From: Deinococcus sp045062605
GTDB lineage: Bacteria; Deinococcota; Deinococci; Deinococcales; Deinococcaceae
Direction: 5' to 3'
NCBI RefSeq assembly: GCF_045062605.1
Contig: NZ_JBJGDW010000009.1
Span: 21,613-85,612 of the forward strand
Length of the DNA stretch: 64,000 nt
In this document: positions 51,088 through 60,928 of the stretch, piece by piece
Position numbering within the stretch: the stretch's first letter is position 1
Layout: the number at the start of each line of letters is the position of its first letter
The notes under the pieces: model-generated
Told to the model about the DNA's origin: nothing
Databases searched by the model: none
The model's input: only the letters and a program-made list of their open reading frames with translations
Translations under genes and position numbers: made by a program

Positions 51088-51608
51088 GCCGCCGCGCTTT
51101 CCTCAAGCAGCTTGCGGTGGGCGCGCAGGTGGACGGTGATCATCCGCAGCCAGTCCAGCGCGTCGATCTCGCCAAAGAACTGGTGCCAGAAGGTGCGCCC
51201 CGGCGTTTCCCTCACCTGGGCGGCCATTTCTTCCAGCTTCTGGCGGTGTTCGGCCCAGGTGGTGTCCAGCGCGGCGTAAGGCAGGCCCTCTGCGCTGGGC
51301 AGCAGGGCCTCGGGCGACTGCCGCTTGCCGCCGATGGTCACGCCGGGAACCTGGGGCGAGGGCCGCAGTTCCTTGTCCGAGAGCAGCAGCCGCATCAGGG
51401 GCACGATGCTGGTGTCGATCTTCAGGACGTGTTCGGCCTCCTGCGCGGGGGACCACTCGCGGTTCGGCTGGGTCACGGTCCAGTCGCTCTGACGGCCCCG
51501 CAACTGCGCCTCGAAGCGGTCCAGCTCCACGCTCAGGCGCGTGCGAACTTCTTCGGGCGTCTGGCCCACGAATTTCAGAACGGCAGGATCGTACAGGGGT
51601 TGTGTCAT
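51084..51608 (-). CDS. DinB-like four-helix protein
   Basis: A 174-residue DinB/YfiT-type four-helix bundle, often a metal-dependent thiol transferase or of unknown role. Helices and metal-binding histidine candidates are SPAQEAEHVLKIDTSIVPLMRLLL, HRQKLEEMAAQ and DALDWLRMITVHLRAHRKLLEE. DinB proteins are numerous in Deinococcus. TAAACT ends 6 nt before the ATG (leaderless). The following small gene overlaps by ATGA. Confidence 0.85.
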   Translation of the reverse strand: MTQPLYDPAVLKFVGQTPEEVRTRLSVELDRFEAQLRGRQSDWTVTQPNREWSPAQEAEHVLKIDTSIVPLMRLLLSDKELRPSPQVPGVTIGGKRQSPEALLPSAEGLPYAALDTTWAEHRQKLEEMAAQVRETPGRTFWHQFFGEIDALDWLRMITVHLRAHRKLLEESAAA

Positions 51609-51697
51609 GCGGGCAGTTTAGCGGCTGGACAGGGGGGCGGGGTGCAGATGGCGTTGACGGTCCCTTCGCTAGACCTCTGCCCTGCCAGGAGAATGGC

Positions 51698-53665
51698 TTA
51701 CCGCCCCAGCCCCTCGCCAAAGTCCACATCTGGCCCCCACTCCGGGTGATCGATCAGCGGGTTGCGGTTGCCCTGGCGGGCGAAGATCAGGGCGTTGCGG
51801 TGCTTTTCCCAGTCGCCGGGGGGCTGCTCCGCGTGCCATGCCAGCAGCGTTTCCAGGTGCCGGGCGCTGTACTGGCGCACCACGCCGGGGTAGCGCAGCA
51901 GGAAGTAGAGGGTGGCCCGCGCCGCCGCGCCCTTGCCGTGCGCGGGTTCAAATTCGCCGGGATCGCGGCGGCCACAGTCGGAGCGCAGCGCCTCGCCGTA
52001 ATCGGGGAAATCGTAATACGGCGTGTTGCCCCGGAAGGAATTGCAGTCGGGTTCGCAGGCAAACAGGTGGTGCAGGTCCCCGCGCATCGGCTCGCGCTTG
52101 GCAAACCAGCTCTGCGGCACCACATGTTCGCAGTTGTAAGGGAAGGCGTCTTCCAGCGTGTCGTGCGAGATGCCCTCACGCGCGGCCAGTTCGGTGCGGC
52201 GGCCCTGCGCGGCCAGATCGGCGGCGATGAAGTCTTCCGGCGTATGTTCGCGGGCACTGTACAGGCTGCGGAGTTTGCCGTCCGGCCACAGGTCTACCGC
52301 CGGATACAGTTCCGTGGCGGGCGAGTAGCGCAGCGTCTGCGCGTGCGTGCGCGTCAGCAGTTGTGACAGCGCCAGAAAGCGGTCCTGGGGCGCGTCGTCG
52401 GTAGACAGGCCCGCGTAATACGCCGCCGCATCCGCCCCGTCCTGCGGGTTGAGGTAAGCGCCCGGCTGGGGTTCGGGTTGCGGTCTGGGCACGGGTTGGG
52501 CTGGCCCGGCCTCTCCCCCCTTCACCCGCACCTTCAGCGTAACGGGCCAGCTCGCCACGCCGTCCGGTCCCGCCGTAACAGACCCCAGATCAAGGGTGCT
52601 GACCGCTTCCAGCACGCCCTCGCCGGGCACCAGAGGCGCGGAAATGATGACGGGTGGGCGGTTGGCGCTCAGCACCTCGGCCACCAACGCATTGCCCGCC
52701 GCGTCGGCACGGGTCCGCAAGTCGTTCAGGATGCGGCTGACGCGCACGCCCTCGTTGGCGATCCAGTCGATGGCGCTGTCGGGATCGCCGGGTTGCAGCG
52801 GCTGGCCGTCGCGGCGCAGGGTGCGGCCCTGGGCATCGGTGCGCGGCACGCCACTGTGGTGCAGGGCCACCACCTCCCAGGCGTCGTTGAAAACCGGGCT
52901 GCCGCTGCTGCCGGGGGCGGTGTCGGTCTCGTAGTGCAGGTAGTCGGGCAGCAGGTCGATCAATCGGTTCTCACGCAGGGCAATCTGCTTGGTCTCACCG
53001 CCGGGGTGCTGCACGATGCTCAGGGCCTCACCCAGCACGGTCTTGTCGGCGCTGGCGATCAGCGGCAGCCAGCCGTAGGCAGAGGTCTCGCCGCGCACCG
53101 CCACCAGCGAGTAATCCAGCCCCTCGGAAGTGACAAAGAGCGTGTCCGGGTCAAGCGGGAGCGTAACGGGCATGGCGAGTGCGCCGTCGGGCAGCAACTC
53201 ATAATTGAACTCGATCACGGCCAGCTTTGCGGTGGCAGCGTCCTCCAGCACATGGTGGTTGGTCAGGATGGCGCGCGGGCTGCACAGCCAGCCGGTGCCG
53301 AAACCTATGGTGCGGCCCCGCGCGTCCTTGAGGACCACGCGCCCCACCGCCCGCGCCGCGCTGCGGGCCAGATCCAGATACGCTACGCCCACCAGATCAT
53401 TCGCGCCCAGCACCCGCTCGGCCTGGATGCGGGTCTTGCCGGGCCAGCGTTCGGCCACCGCCGCCATCTTCTCACGGCCCTCTGCAATGGCGCAGGCATC
53501 GGCATGCGGCACGCCCAGACGGGTCAGGCGGGCTTCCAGCCGCTCGTCGGAATTGGCCGCCAGCGGGCCGCCTATGATCAGGCGTTCGTGCGTCCTTGCC
53601 CTGTCGGCGTCGCGGCTGACATAACGGGCGTGCGTCTGCTCCAGCACCTCGGGCGGAATGTCCAT
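51698..53665 (-). CDS. Fusion of trypsin-like serine protease and endonuclease I
   Basis: A 655-residue protein with two enzymatic parts. Residues about 105-275 are a V8/trypsin-type protease: His138 (LTNHHVLED), Asp184 (LDYSLVAV), Ser254 (APGSSGSPVF). A Pro-rich linker (385-402, PVPRPQPEPQP) leads to an endonuclease I (EndA/NucM) domain at about 405-645: EHVVPQSWF (Glu513-His514), GDLHHLF (His532-533), CNSFRGN (541-547), GKGAAARATLYFLLRYP, then EKHRNALIFARQGNRNPLIDHPEW. Unlike secreted endonuclease I proteins it has no signal peptide. The N-terminal 100 residues look helical and unassigned. TACGCT ends 6 nt before the ATG (leaderless). Confidence 0.88.
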   Translation of the reverse strand: MDIPPEVLEQTHARYVSRDADRARTHERLIIGGPLAANSDERLEARLTRLGVPHADACAIAEGREKMAAVAERWPGKTRIQAERVLGANDLVGVAYLDLARSAARAVGRVVLKDARGRTIGFGTGWLCSPRAILTNHHVLEDAATAKLAVIEFNYELLPDGALAMPVTLPLDPDTLFVTSEGLDYSLVAVRGETSAYGWLPLIASADKTVLGEALSIVQHPGGETKQIALRENRLIDLLPDYLHYETDTAPGSSGSPVFNDAWEVVALHHSGVPRTDAQGRTLRRDGQPLQPGDPDSAIDWIANEGVRVSRILNDLRTRADAAGNALVAEVLSANRPPVIISAPLVPGEGVLEAVSTLDLGSVTAGPDGVASWPVTLKVRVKGGEAGPAQPVPRPQPEPQPGAYLNPQDGADAAAYYAGLSTDDAPQDRFLALSQLLTRTHAQTLRYSPATELYPAVDLWPDGKLRSLYSAREHTPEDFIAADLAAQGRRTELAAREGISHDTLEDAFPYNCEHVVPQSWFAKREPMRGDLHHLFACEPDCNSFRGNTPYYDFPDYGEALRSDCGRRDPGEFEPAHGKGAAARATLYFLLRYPGVVRQYSARHLETLLAWHAEQPPGDWEKHRNALIFARQGNRNPLIDHPEWGPDVDFGEGLGR

Positions 53666-53817
53666 GCCCGTAGCGTAGCGGACGCGGGTGAGGCAGACTC
53701 GCCACCTTTAGCGCGACTTCACGAAACGCGAGAATTGAACCTGCGCCCTCCCCGCCCCGTATCCCGACTGAGAGCTACGACACAGACCGTGCCGTCCCCA
53801 ACCTCAAGGAGACAAAC

Positions 53818-54300
53818 ATGAACATCAAAAATATGCTGGCCCTGACCCTGCTGACCACCCTGACCCTGGCCTCTGCCCAGAGCATGGACAACATGAACAA
53901 GGACAGCATGTCCAAGGATTCGATGTCGAAAAGCAGCATGTCGATGTCCATGACCGGTGCGCCGATGCTGCGCTTCACCGAGGAAAAGGGCATGAACATG
54001 ATGATGGGCCACAGCAATGACCTGATGATCATGGCCGCCCCCGGCATGGGCAAGTACACCTACAACATGATGAAGGGCAACAGCGCCACCCTGACCTTTG
54101 CCAGCAAGAATGCCAAGGCGCTGTTCAACTACTACTCCAAGGCCATCAAGTCCGAGGGCTGGAAGGAAGACATGAACATGGCGATGGGCATGATGAAGGA
54201 CGGCAGCTACAGCGAAGCCTACGTGATGGGCAAATACAAGCTGGACCTGATGACCGCTGTAAAGGGCAACATGACCGTGGTGACCTTCAAGACCCACTAG
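53818..54300 (+). CDS. Secreted methionine-rich protein
   Basis: A 160-residue protein with a signal peptide (NMLALTLLTTLTLASAQ). The mature part has no cysteine but 25 methionines, in runs such as DSMSKDSMSKSSMSMSMTG, GMNMMMGH, GMGKYTYNMMKG and DMNMAMGMMKDG. The remainder resembles a small compact domain (ATLTFASKNAKALFNYYSKAIKSEGWKED). No family is recognised. Met-rich exported proteins bind copper or silver or serve as oxidant sinks; either is inference. An AAGGAG site precedes the ATG and a terminator follows. Confidence 0.75.
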   Translation: MNIKNMLALTLLTTLTLASAQSMDNMNKDSMSKDSMSKSSMSMSMTGAPMLRFTEEKGMNMMMGHSNDLMIMAAPGMGKYTYNMMKGNSATLTFASKNAKALFNYYSKAIKSEGWKEDMNMAMGMMKDGSYSEAYVMGKYKLDLMTAVKGNMTVVTFKTH

Positions 54301-54319
54301 ATTCGAGTTCGTGAGCTGG

Positions 54320-54353
54320 AGCCGGAAGCTGCGTGGTCAGTTGCCGGCTTTTT
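54320..54353 (+). terminator. Terminator of the Met-rich protein gene
   Basis: AGCCGG (54320-54325) pairs with CCGGCT (54344-54349), followed by a five-T run (54349-54353). Confidence 0.75.
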
Positions 54354-54372
54354 CAGCCCAGTGCGGCCTCAT

Positions 54373-54446
54373 ACGGGTTCCGTCTGTAACGCGGTAGAAA
54401 TCGGGACAGCACCGATTCCTCCCCTCCACGCCCGGAACCCGTTTTT
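54373..54446. other. Structured non-coding region between Met-rich gene and serS
   Basis: ACGGGTTCCG (54373-54382) and CGGAACCCGT (54433-54442) form a perfect 10-bp outer stem followed by TTTT; inside, AATCGG (54399-54404) pairs with CCGATT (54412-54417). Farther right, AAGGCGTT..AACACCTT near 54518-54536 forms a third near-palindrome. It could be a small RNA, a terminator, or a dispersed small repeat of the kind reported for Deinococcus. Confidence 0.5.
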
Positions 54447-54552
54447 CTCCTGCTCGCTCTCGTCGCGAACAGACGCTCATGGGGACGCTGCTCCTCTGCG
54501 AGTCCCGCTCGGATTTTAAGGCGTTTCCAACACCTTCTAATCGGAGTCCGTA

Positions 54553-55830
<1,278 letters not shown>

Positions 55831-56121
55831 TCAGTCGGCCTCGACGGTGCGGGGAACGCGGATAAAGCCGTCCTGGGTCTCGGGGGCCAGAGCCTCGATC
55901 ACGGACGCGGGGAACGCTTGGCCGGGCACGTCGTCTCGCAGCACGTTGACCAGAGTCACGGGGCGCTGCATTTCCTCCACGCCGTCGGTATTCACTTCCC
56001 GCAATTGCTCGAAGTAGCCCAGCACGCGCACGAGGTCCCGGGTCATGGCTTCCCGTTCATCGGGGGTCAGCTCCAGCCGCGCGAGGCTGGCGAGGTGGTC
56101 CATCTGGGCGGCGTCAATCAT
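55831..56121 (-). CDS. gatC: Aspartyl/glutamyl-tRNA amidotransferase subunit C
   Basis: A 96-residue subunit of GatCAB, which converts mischarged Glu-tRNA-Gln or Asp-tRNA-Asn. Family pattern: IDAAQMDHLASLARLELTPDEREAMTRDLVRVLGYFEQLREVNTDGVEEM, then LRDDVPGQAF and TQDGFIRVPRTVE. TATACT ends 7 nt before the ATG at 56121 (leaderless), which decides against the longer frame at 56175. It is followed directly by serS. Confidence 0.95.
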   Translation of the reverse strand: MIDAAQMDHLASLARLELTPDEREAMTRDLVRVLGYFEQLREVNTDGVEEMQRPVTLVNVLRDDVPGQAFPASVIEALAPETQDGFIRVPRTVEAD

Positions 56122-56208
56122 GGGGCGCAGTATAGATTCTGGGCACGGCCTGTGGCTGCCGCATTCTGGCGGCATGGCCTGTACGCCGACTGGCCTACAG
56201 TTTTCCGA

Positions 56209-57495
56209 TCAGGCCACTGCCAGCGCCGCGCCGCCCAGGAGCAGCAGGACCAGCGGGGCAAGCCACGACACGCCAAAGAGGGCGCAGACGAAAACGCCCA
56301 GCGCCGGGGCCAGCGCCGCGCCGAAGCGCAGGCCAGAATCCGTGACCTGTCCGCCCGGCGCGGCAGTTCCTAGAAAGCGAAGACAGCACAGCGCGGCCCA
56401 CGGGACCAGTGGCGCGGCCAGCAGGGAGACAGCGGGCGTGAATCCCAGCGCCACCGCCACACCGCAGCCGATGCTCAGACCCAGGCCCAGCAAAACCCCG
56501 GCTGGTAGGGTGCGGAGCAGGCGGGCGGTGGACGCCCCCACCGGAAAGTGTGGGGGCAACGGCGGGGCCAGGGCTGCCAGCAAAGGCCCCAGCGTCAGTG
56601 CCAGCAGAACGGGCGAACTCGCGCCCACTGCCAGCCCCACCCCGACGGCAGCGAGAATACGCCACGGCTGACGGGCCAGATGCAGCAGTCCGCGCCACCA
56701 CAGCGCCCGAACTGCGCCTGGCCTCTCCGGCGGTTTCATGCGGCGCTCCAGCCAGCCCACGGGCGGCGGACTCCCATCCGCACCGACTTCTGGCACTGGC
56801 AGGCCCAGGCGGCGTGCGCCCTGTCGCCAGCCCTCCACACGGTTGTGCAGCACGGGGGCGGCGTGAACCGTGTCCCGCCACAACTTCTGCCACAGCAGCC
56901 ACCATCCCACCACCGCCAGCAAACAGACGAACGGCAGAACCGCCAGATGCCAGGCAGCCAGCAAGGGCAGAAAGCTCAGCAGCAGGCCCAGGTTTCGCGC
57001 GCCCCTGTCTGGAATCAGGCCAGCGTCGTGAAACAGCGTTTGAAACAACGGACGTCCGGCGGCCAGCAGAGGCAGCGCCAGGGCAAGTGGCCACAGCGGA
57101 GGAAACCAGGCGGCCAGCAAGGCTCCCAGGCCCAGTCCTGGCAGCACGGACCAGCTCAGCATCCCCGCCAGCGGCACGGTCAGCACGGCCCACGGCGGCG
57201 CTGGAGTCCGCAGCAGCAGGGCGTCCTGCACACCCAGACCCAGCGCGGGGCGGCGAATTAACCCCGCAGATAGCCACCACGCGGCGGCCAGACCCGCGAA
57301 CAGTTCGGGCGGGATGACAGGCAGGGGAAAACGGTAGCTCTGCCACAGACTGTAAAGACCGATCAGGGCGAACGCGGCAAGGTAGGCACCCATCAACACC
57401 GTTCCCGAATGCCGCCATAGCCCCCATTGCTGCGTGGCGGCGCGGGCCAGTTGAACGCGGCGCAGCTTGCAGACCGGGCGCTCACCCCACATCAC
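56209..57495 (-). CDS. Multispanning membrane protein, ABC exporter permease
   Basis: A 428-residue membrane protein with about ten hydrophobic segments (for example GTVLMGAYLAAFALIGLYSLW, LFAGLAAAWWLSAG, FLPLLAAWHLAVLPFVCLLAVVGWWLLW and LAALAPPLPPHFPVGASTARLL) and a cytoplasmic loop around 205-260 (VEGWRQGARRLGLPVPEVGADG). The ATG overlaps the stop of the upstream ATPase gene (ATGA), so I read it as the permease partner of an ABC exporter. The substrate is unknown. Confidence 0.75.
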   Translation of the reverse strand: MMWGERPVCKLRRVQLARAATQQWGLWRHSGTVLMGAYLAAFALIGLYSLWQSYRFPLPVIPPELFAGLAAAWWLSAGLIRRPALGLGVQDALLLRTPAPPWAVLTVPLAGMLSWSVLPGLGLGALLAAWFPPLWPLALALPLLAAGRPLFQTLFHDAGLIPDRGARNLGLLLSFLPLLAAWHLAVLPFVCLLAVVGWWLLWQKLWRDTVHAAPVLHNRVEGWRQGARRLGLPVPEVGADGSPPPVGWLERRMKPPERPGAVRALWWRGLLHLARQPWRILAAVGVGLAVGASSPVLLALTLGPLLAALAPPLPPHFPVGASTARLLRTLPAGVLLGLGLSIGCGVAVALGFTPAVSLLAAPLVPWAALCCLRFLGTAAPGGQVTDSGLRFGAALAPALGVFVCALFGVSWLAPLVLLLLGGAALAVA

Positions 57496-58136
57496 GCCGC
57501 CCCAGTTTCCAGACGGCCAGCCACGATCTCCAGGCGGCGGTGGGGCACGTCCAGCAGTTCCGCGCCGTGGGTGGTCACGATCACCGTGCCGCCCTCACTG
57601 GCCCGCACCCGGATCGCCTCTGCCAGCACGGCGCGTGAGGCAATGTCCAGTGTGGCGAACGGCTCGTCCAACAGCGTCAGGGGCAATCCCAGCCCCAGGC
57701 CCGCTGCCAGCGCCACCTTCTGCCGGGTGCCACGCGAGAGGGTGACAGGCCAGTCGCCTTGCCAGTCATCCAAACCCAATTGAGCCGCCAGCGCCAGCAA
57801 CGGCCCGTGCGGGCGGCTCCAGGCAGCGGCTATGAACGACAGGTTCCCGGCCACCATCAGGTCATCCAGCAGCGGCGCATCGGTGGGAATAAAAGCGGTG
57901 GCCCGGCGGGCAGGCAGGGTACCGGGCGGACGGCCAGCAATGGTCAGCGTGCCCTGAAACGGCAGTTCACCGGCCAGAGTGCGCAGCAGTGAGGTCTTGC
58001 CCGCACCGTTGGTGCCGATCAGGTGCCAGACCTCACCTGCACCGAGACCCAGAGTGTCGGTACAGAGGATCTGGCGCGTATCTTGAGAGATCCGCAGATC
58101 CTGGGCCGCCACAGTCAGGGAAATGGTCAGTGGCAT
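57492..58136 (-). CDS. ABC transporter ATP-binding protein
   Basis: A 214-residue exporter-type ATPase subunit. Walker A is LIGTNGAGKTSLLRTLAG; the signature region is VTLSRGTRQKVALAAGLGLGLPLTLLDEPFATLDIAS, with Walker B Asp-Glu; the switch His is in VIVTTHGAEL. The size matches small CcmA/NatA-type ATPases. The start MPLTISLT at 58136 is preferred over 58223, which extends into the promoter region of the divergent sugar-binding-protein gene. It is coupled to the permease gene. Confidence 0.9.
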   Translation of the reverse strand: MPLTISLTVAAQDLRISQDTRQILCTDTLGLGAGEVWHLIGTNGAGKTSLLRTLAGELPFQGTLTIAGRPPGTLPARRATAFIPTDAPLLDDLMVAGNLSFIAAAWSRPHGPLLALAAQLGLDDWQGDWPVTLSRGTRQKVALAAGLGLGLPLTLLDEPFATLDIASRAVLAEAIRVRASEGGTVIVTTHGAELLDVPHRRLEIVAGRLETGAA

Positions 58137-58309
58137 GGGAACGATACGCGGCGATACAGCCAGAGGTTCCACAGGCGCAGGGCAGCCCCTGAATGGCCTC
58201 GGGGCCTTTTGGGGGGACACCACCCGCCCTCCCGTGTCACACGGGCAATCAGGCGTGCGAGCATCTCCCAGTCGGCATTCGCCATTTCGGGGAATTGAGA
58301 AAACTCACA

Positions 58310-58341
58310 TTGACACTCCAGGGCAGGCGGTGTAGCCTGCC
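58310..58341 (+). promoter_or_regulatory. Promoter and palindromic operator of the sugar importer
   Basis: TTGACA (58310-58315) and TAGCCT (58333-58338) are spaced by 17 nt. GGCAGGC (58322-58328) and GCCTGCC (58335-58341) form a 7+7 inverted repeat spanning the -10, a plausible repressor site. The transcript would have an untranslated leader of about 85 nt. Confidence 0.72.
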
Positions 58342-58429
58342 GGAATCACAACTACGCAACCGTGGAACCGCTTCCGAAAAGGAAGGGGCGCAGTCGGGGT
58401 CCGCCCGGTCTGTCCACACAGGAGAAGAT

Positions 58430-59689
58430 ATGAAGAAAGCCATTGCACTTGTCAGCCTCACCGCCGCCATCGCCGCCTCCAGCCAGGCCGGAGCCGTTCA
58501 GGTCACCCTGGCCTGCGGAACCGTGGGCCAGGAGTTGCAGCTCTGCAAGGACGGCTCGGCGCGCTGGGCTAAGAAGACCGGCAACACCGTCAAGGTCTTT
58601 GAAAGCCCCAACCTGACCAACGATCGCCTGGGCCTGTATCAGCAGCAACTGGCCGCCAAGAGCGACGCCATTGACGTGTACCAGCTCGACATCATCTGGC
58701 CTGGCCTGCTGGCCCAGCACTTCGTGGACCTGAAGGGCAAGATCCCTGCCGCCGAAGTCAACGAACACTTCAAGGGCATCATCGCTGCTGATACCGTGGA
58801 CGGCAAACTGGTCGCCATGCCGTGGTTCACGGATGCGGGCCTGTTGTACTACCGCACCGATCTGATGAAGAAGTACGGCTACAACGCCGCCCCCAAGACC
58901 TGGGCCGAAATGGCCACCATGGCCAAGAAGATTCAGGATGGCGAGAAAAAGACCAGCAGCACCTTCACTGGCTTCGTTTTCCAGGGTAAGAACTACGAAG
59001 GCCTGACCTGCGACGCACTGGAATGGCTGGTGTCGTTCGGCGGCGGGACCATCGTGGACGACAGCGGCAAGATCACGGTCAACAACGCCGACGCCGCCAA
59101 GGCAATGGACACCGCCGCAAGCTGGGTCAAGACCATCAGCCCCGCAGGCGTGACCACCTACGGTGAGGAAGAAGCGCGCGGCATCTTCCAGTCGGGCAAC
59201 GCGGCCTTCATGCGCAACTGGCCCTACGCCTGGGCACTGGGCCAGAGCGCCGACAGCAAGGTCAAGGGCAAGATCGGCGTGGCCCCGCTGCCCAGTGGCG
59301 GCAACGGCGCAGCGGCGACGCTGGGCGGCTGGAACCTGGGCGTCAGCATGTACTCCAAGAACCAGGCCGCCGCCATTGATCTGGTGCGTTACCTGAGCGG
59401 CGCAGAGGAGCAGAAGATTCGCGCCATCGAGGGAGCCTACAACCCCACCCGCCCCGCGCTGTACAAGGACCAGGCCGTCCTGAAGGCCAACCCCTTTTTC
59501 GGCAGCCTGCTGGACGTGTTCACCAGCGCCGTGGCCCGTCCCTCCGGCCCCACCAAGCTGAAGTACAACCAGGTTTCGCAGGCCTTCGCGGGCGCAGTCA
59601 GCGACGTGATGGCGGGCAAGACCAAGGGCGCAGCCGCCGTCAAGAAGCTGGAAACGGACCTGGCACGCATCAAGGGACGCGGCTGGTAA
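58430..59689 (+). CDS. Sugar ABC transporter substrate-binding protein (MalE/trehalose type)
   Basis: A 419-residue exported binding protein of family 1, probably for trehalose, maltose or sucrose. Signal peptide KKAIALVSLTAAIAASSQAGA. Family features: YQQQLAAKSDAIDVYQLDIIWPGLLAQHFVDLKGKIP, AMPWFTDAGLLYYRTDLMKKYGYNAAPKTWAEM, FVFQGKNYEGLTCDALEWLVSFGG, FMRNWPYAWAL and GGWNLGVSMYSKNQAAAIDLVRYL. A GGAGAA site sets the start. Permeases follow after a strong intercistronic hairpin; no ATPase is encoded here. Confidence 0.93.
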   Translation: MKKAIALVSLTAAIAASSQAGAVQVTLACGTVGQELQLCKDGSARWAKKTGNTVKVFESPNLTNDRLGLYQQQLAAKSDAIDVYQLDIIWPGLLAQHFVDLKGKIPAAEVNEHFKGIIAADTVDGKLVAMPWFTDAGLLYYRTDLMKKYGYNAAPKTWAEMATMAKKIQDGEKKTSSTFTGFVFQGKNYEGLTCDALEWLVSFGGGTIVDDSGKITVNNADAAKAMDTAASWVKTISPAGVTTYGEEEARGIFQSGNAAFMRNWPYAWALGQSADSKVKGKIGVAPLPSGGNGAAATLGGWNLGVSMYSKNQAAAIDLVRYLSGAEEQKIRAIEGAYNPTRPALYKDQAVLKANPFFGSLLDVFTSAVARPSGPTKLKYNQVSQAFAGAVSDVMAGKTKGAAAVKKLETDLARIKGRGW

Positions 59690-59724
59690 GCGCGGCCCAC
59701 CCAACCCTCACCATTGGGTGAACC

Positions 59725-59754
59725 GGGGGACGCCTGCAAAACGCGGCGTCCCCC
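59725..59754 (+). terminator. Intercistronic hairpin between binding protein and permease genes
   Basis: GGGGGACGCC (59725-59734) pairs perfectly with GGCGTCCCCC (59745-59754). There is no T-run after it. It probably attenuates transcription or protects the binding-protein mRNA, giving more binding protein than permease. The remaining sequence to 59965 contains no gene that I can support. Confidence 0.8.
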
Positions 59755-59965
59755 TCCTCATTTCAGAAATCAGAGTTTTACACAAATCAGACCAGACGTG
59801 CCCCAGTCAGAGACCCGGATTGACCTGTAAACTGAAACATCCTCAGCCGAGCAGGCCAGCCGTCGTCCGCCGCCAGGCATTTTTTTCAAGCCATATTTCG
59901 AACATTGCCGGGAAGCCCATCACCCGTGCAGGACCCACTTTTCAGGGACCAGGAGGCCACAGACC

Positions 59966-60913
59966 ATGACCACGAATGCCCCCACCCAGCCTCCAACCGC
60001 GCCCTCTATGGGCCGCAAGAAAGTACGCGGCATCGAGGGCGCACGCGCCTGGCAGGCCTTCTGGCTGCTGCTGCCCACATTGATCGCCATTGCGCTGGTG
60101 GCCGGTTTCCCGCTGTACCGCACAATTTTCTTCTCGGCGCAGGAAGCCAACCTGACCACGCCGGGACAGGCCACCTTTGTCGGCCTGGAGAACTTCTGGT
60201 TTACCACCACCGAGGGCATCGGTCTGGGCTTCATGCAGGACCCGCAGTGGTGGACCGCCGTTCGCAACACGCTGATCTTCACGGTGTTCTCGGTGGCGCT
60301 GGAAACCGTGTTCGGCATGATTATCGCGCTGGTGGTCAACAGCGCCTTTGCAGGGCGCTCGTTCCTGCGGACCGCCATGCTGGTGCCCTGGGCGATTCCC
60401 ACGGTGGTCTCGGCGCAGATGTGGGCCTACATGTACAACGATTCGTTTGGCCTGATTGGGCAGGGCCTGCTGGGCGGACAGGCGCTGCTGGCCGATTCGA
60501 GTACAGCCATCTGGGCGATGATCGCCGTGGACGTGTGGAAGACCACCTCGTTCATGGCGCTGCTGATCCTGGCCGGACTGCAAAGCCTGCCCGGCGACAT
60601 GTATGAGGCCGCCGACATGGACGGCGCGAGCAAGTGGACCCAGTTCTGGCGCATGACCCTGCCGCTGCTGCGGCCCGCGCTGCTGGTGGCCCTGGTCTTC
60701 CGCAGCCTGGACGCCCTGCGCGTCTTCGACATCATGTACGTAATGCTGGGCGCGAACGTGGCGGCCAGCACCAGCATGACCGGCTACGCGCGCCAGCAAC
60801 TGATCGACAATCAATTGCTGGGCACCGGCAGCGCCGTTTCGGTGGCGATTTTTATCATCATCATGGCGATTGTGGTCATTTACGTGACCGCCTTCCGCGT
60901 GAAGTTCGACTAG
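59966..60913 (+). CDS. Sugar ABC transporter permease (MalF type)
   Basis: A 315-residue inner-membrane permease with six membrane segments: AFWLLLPTLIAIALVAGFPLYRTIFFSAQEANLT, FTVFSVALETVFGMIIALVVNSAF, and so on. The EAA coupling loop is LPGDMYEAADMDGASKWTQFWRMTLPLLRPALLVALVFRSLDALRVFD. The start at 59966 has an AGGAGGCC site. The partner permease begins 15 nt after its stop. Confidence 0.93.
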   Translation: MTTNAPTQPPTAPSMGRKKVRGIEGARAWQAFWLLLPTLIAIALVAGFPLYRTIFFSAQEANLTTPGQATFVGLENFWFTTTEGIGLGFMQDPQWWTAVRNTLIFTVFSVALETVFGMIIALVVNSAFAGRSFLRTAMLVPWAIPTVVSAQMWAYMYNDSFGLIGQGLLGGQALLADSSTAIWAMIAVDVWKTTSFMALLILAGLQSLPGDMYEAADMDGASKWTQFWRMTLPLLRPALLVALVFRSLDALRVFDIMYVMLGANVAASTSMTGYARQQLIDNQLLGTGSAVSVAIFIIIMAIVVIYVTAFRVKFD

Positions 60914-60928
60914 AGGAGGAAGACAGAC

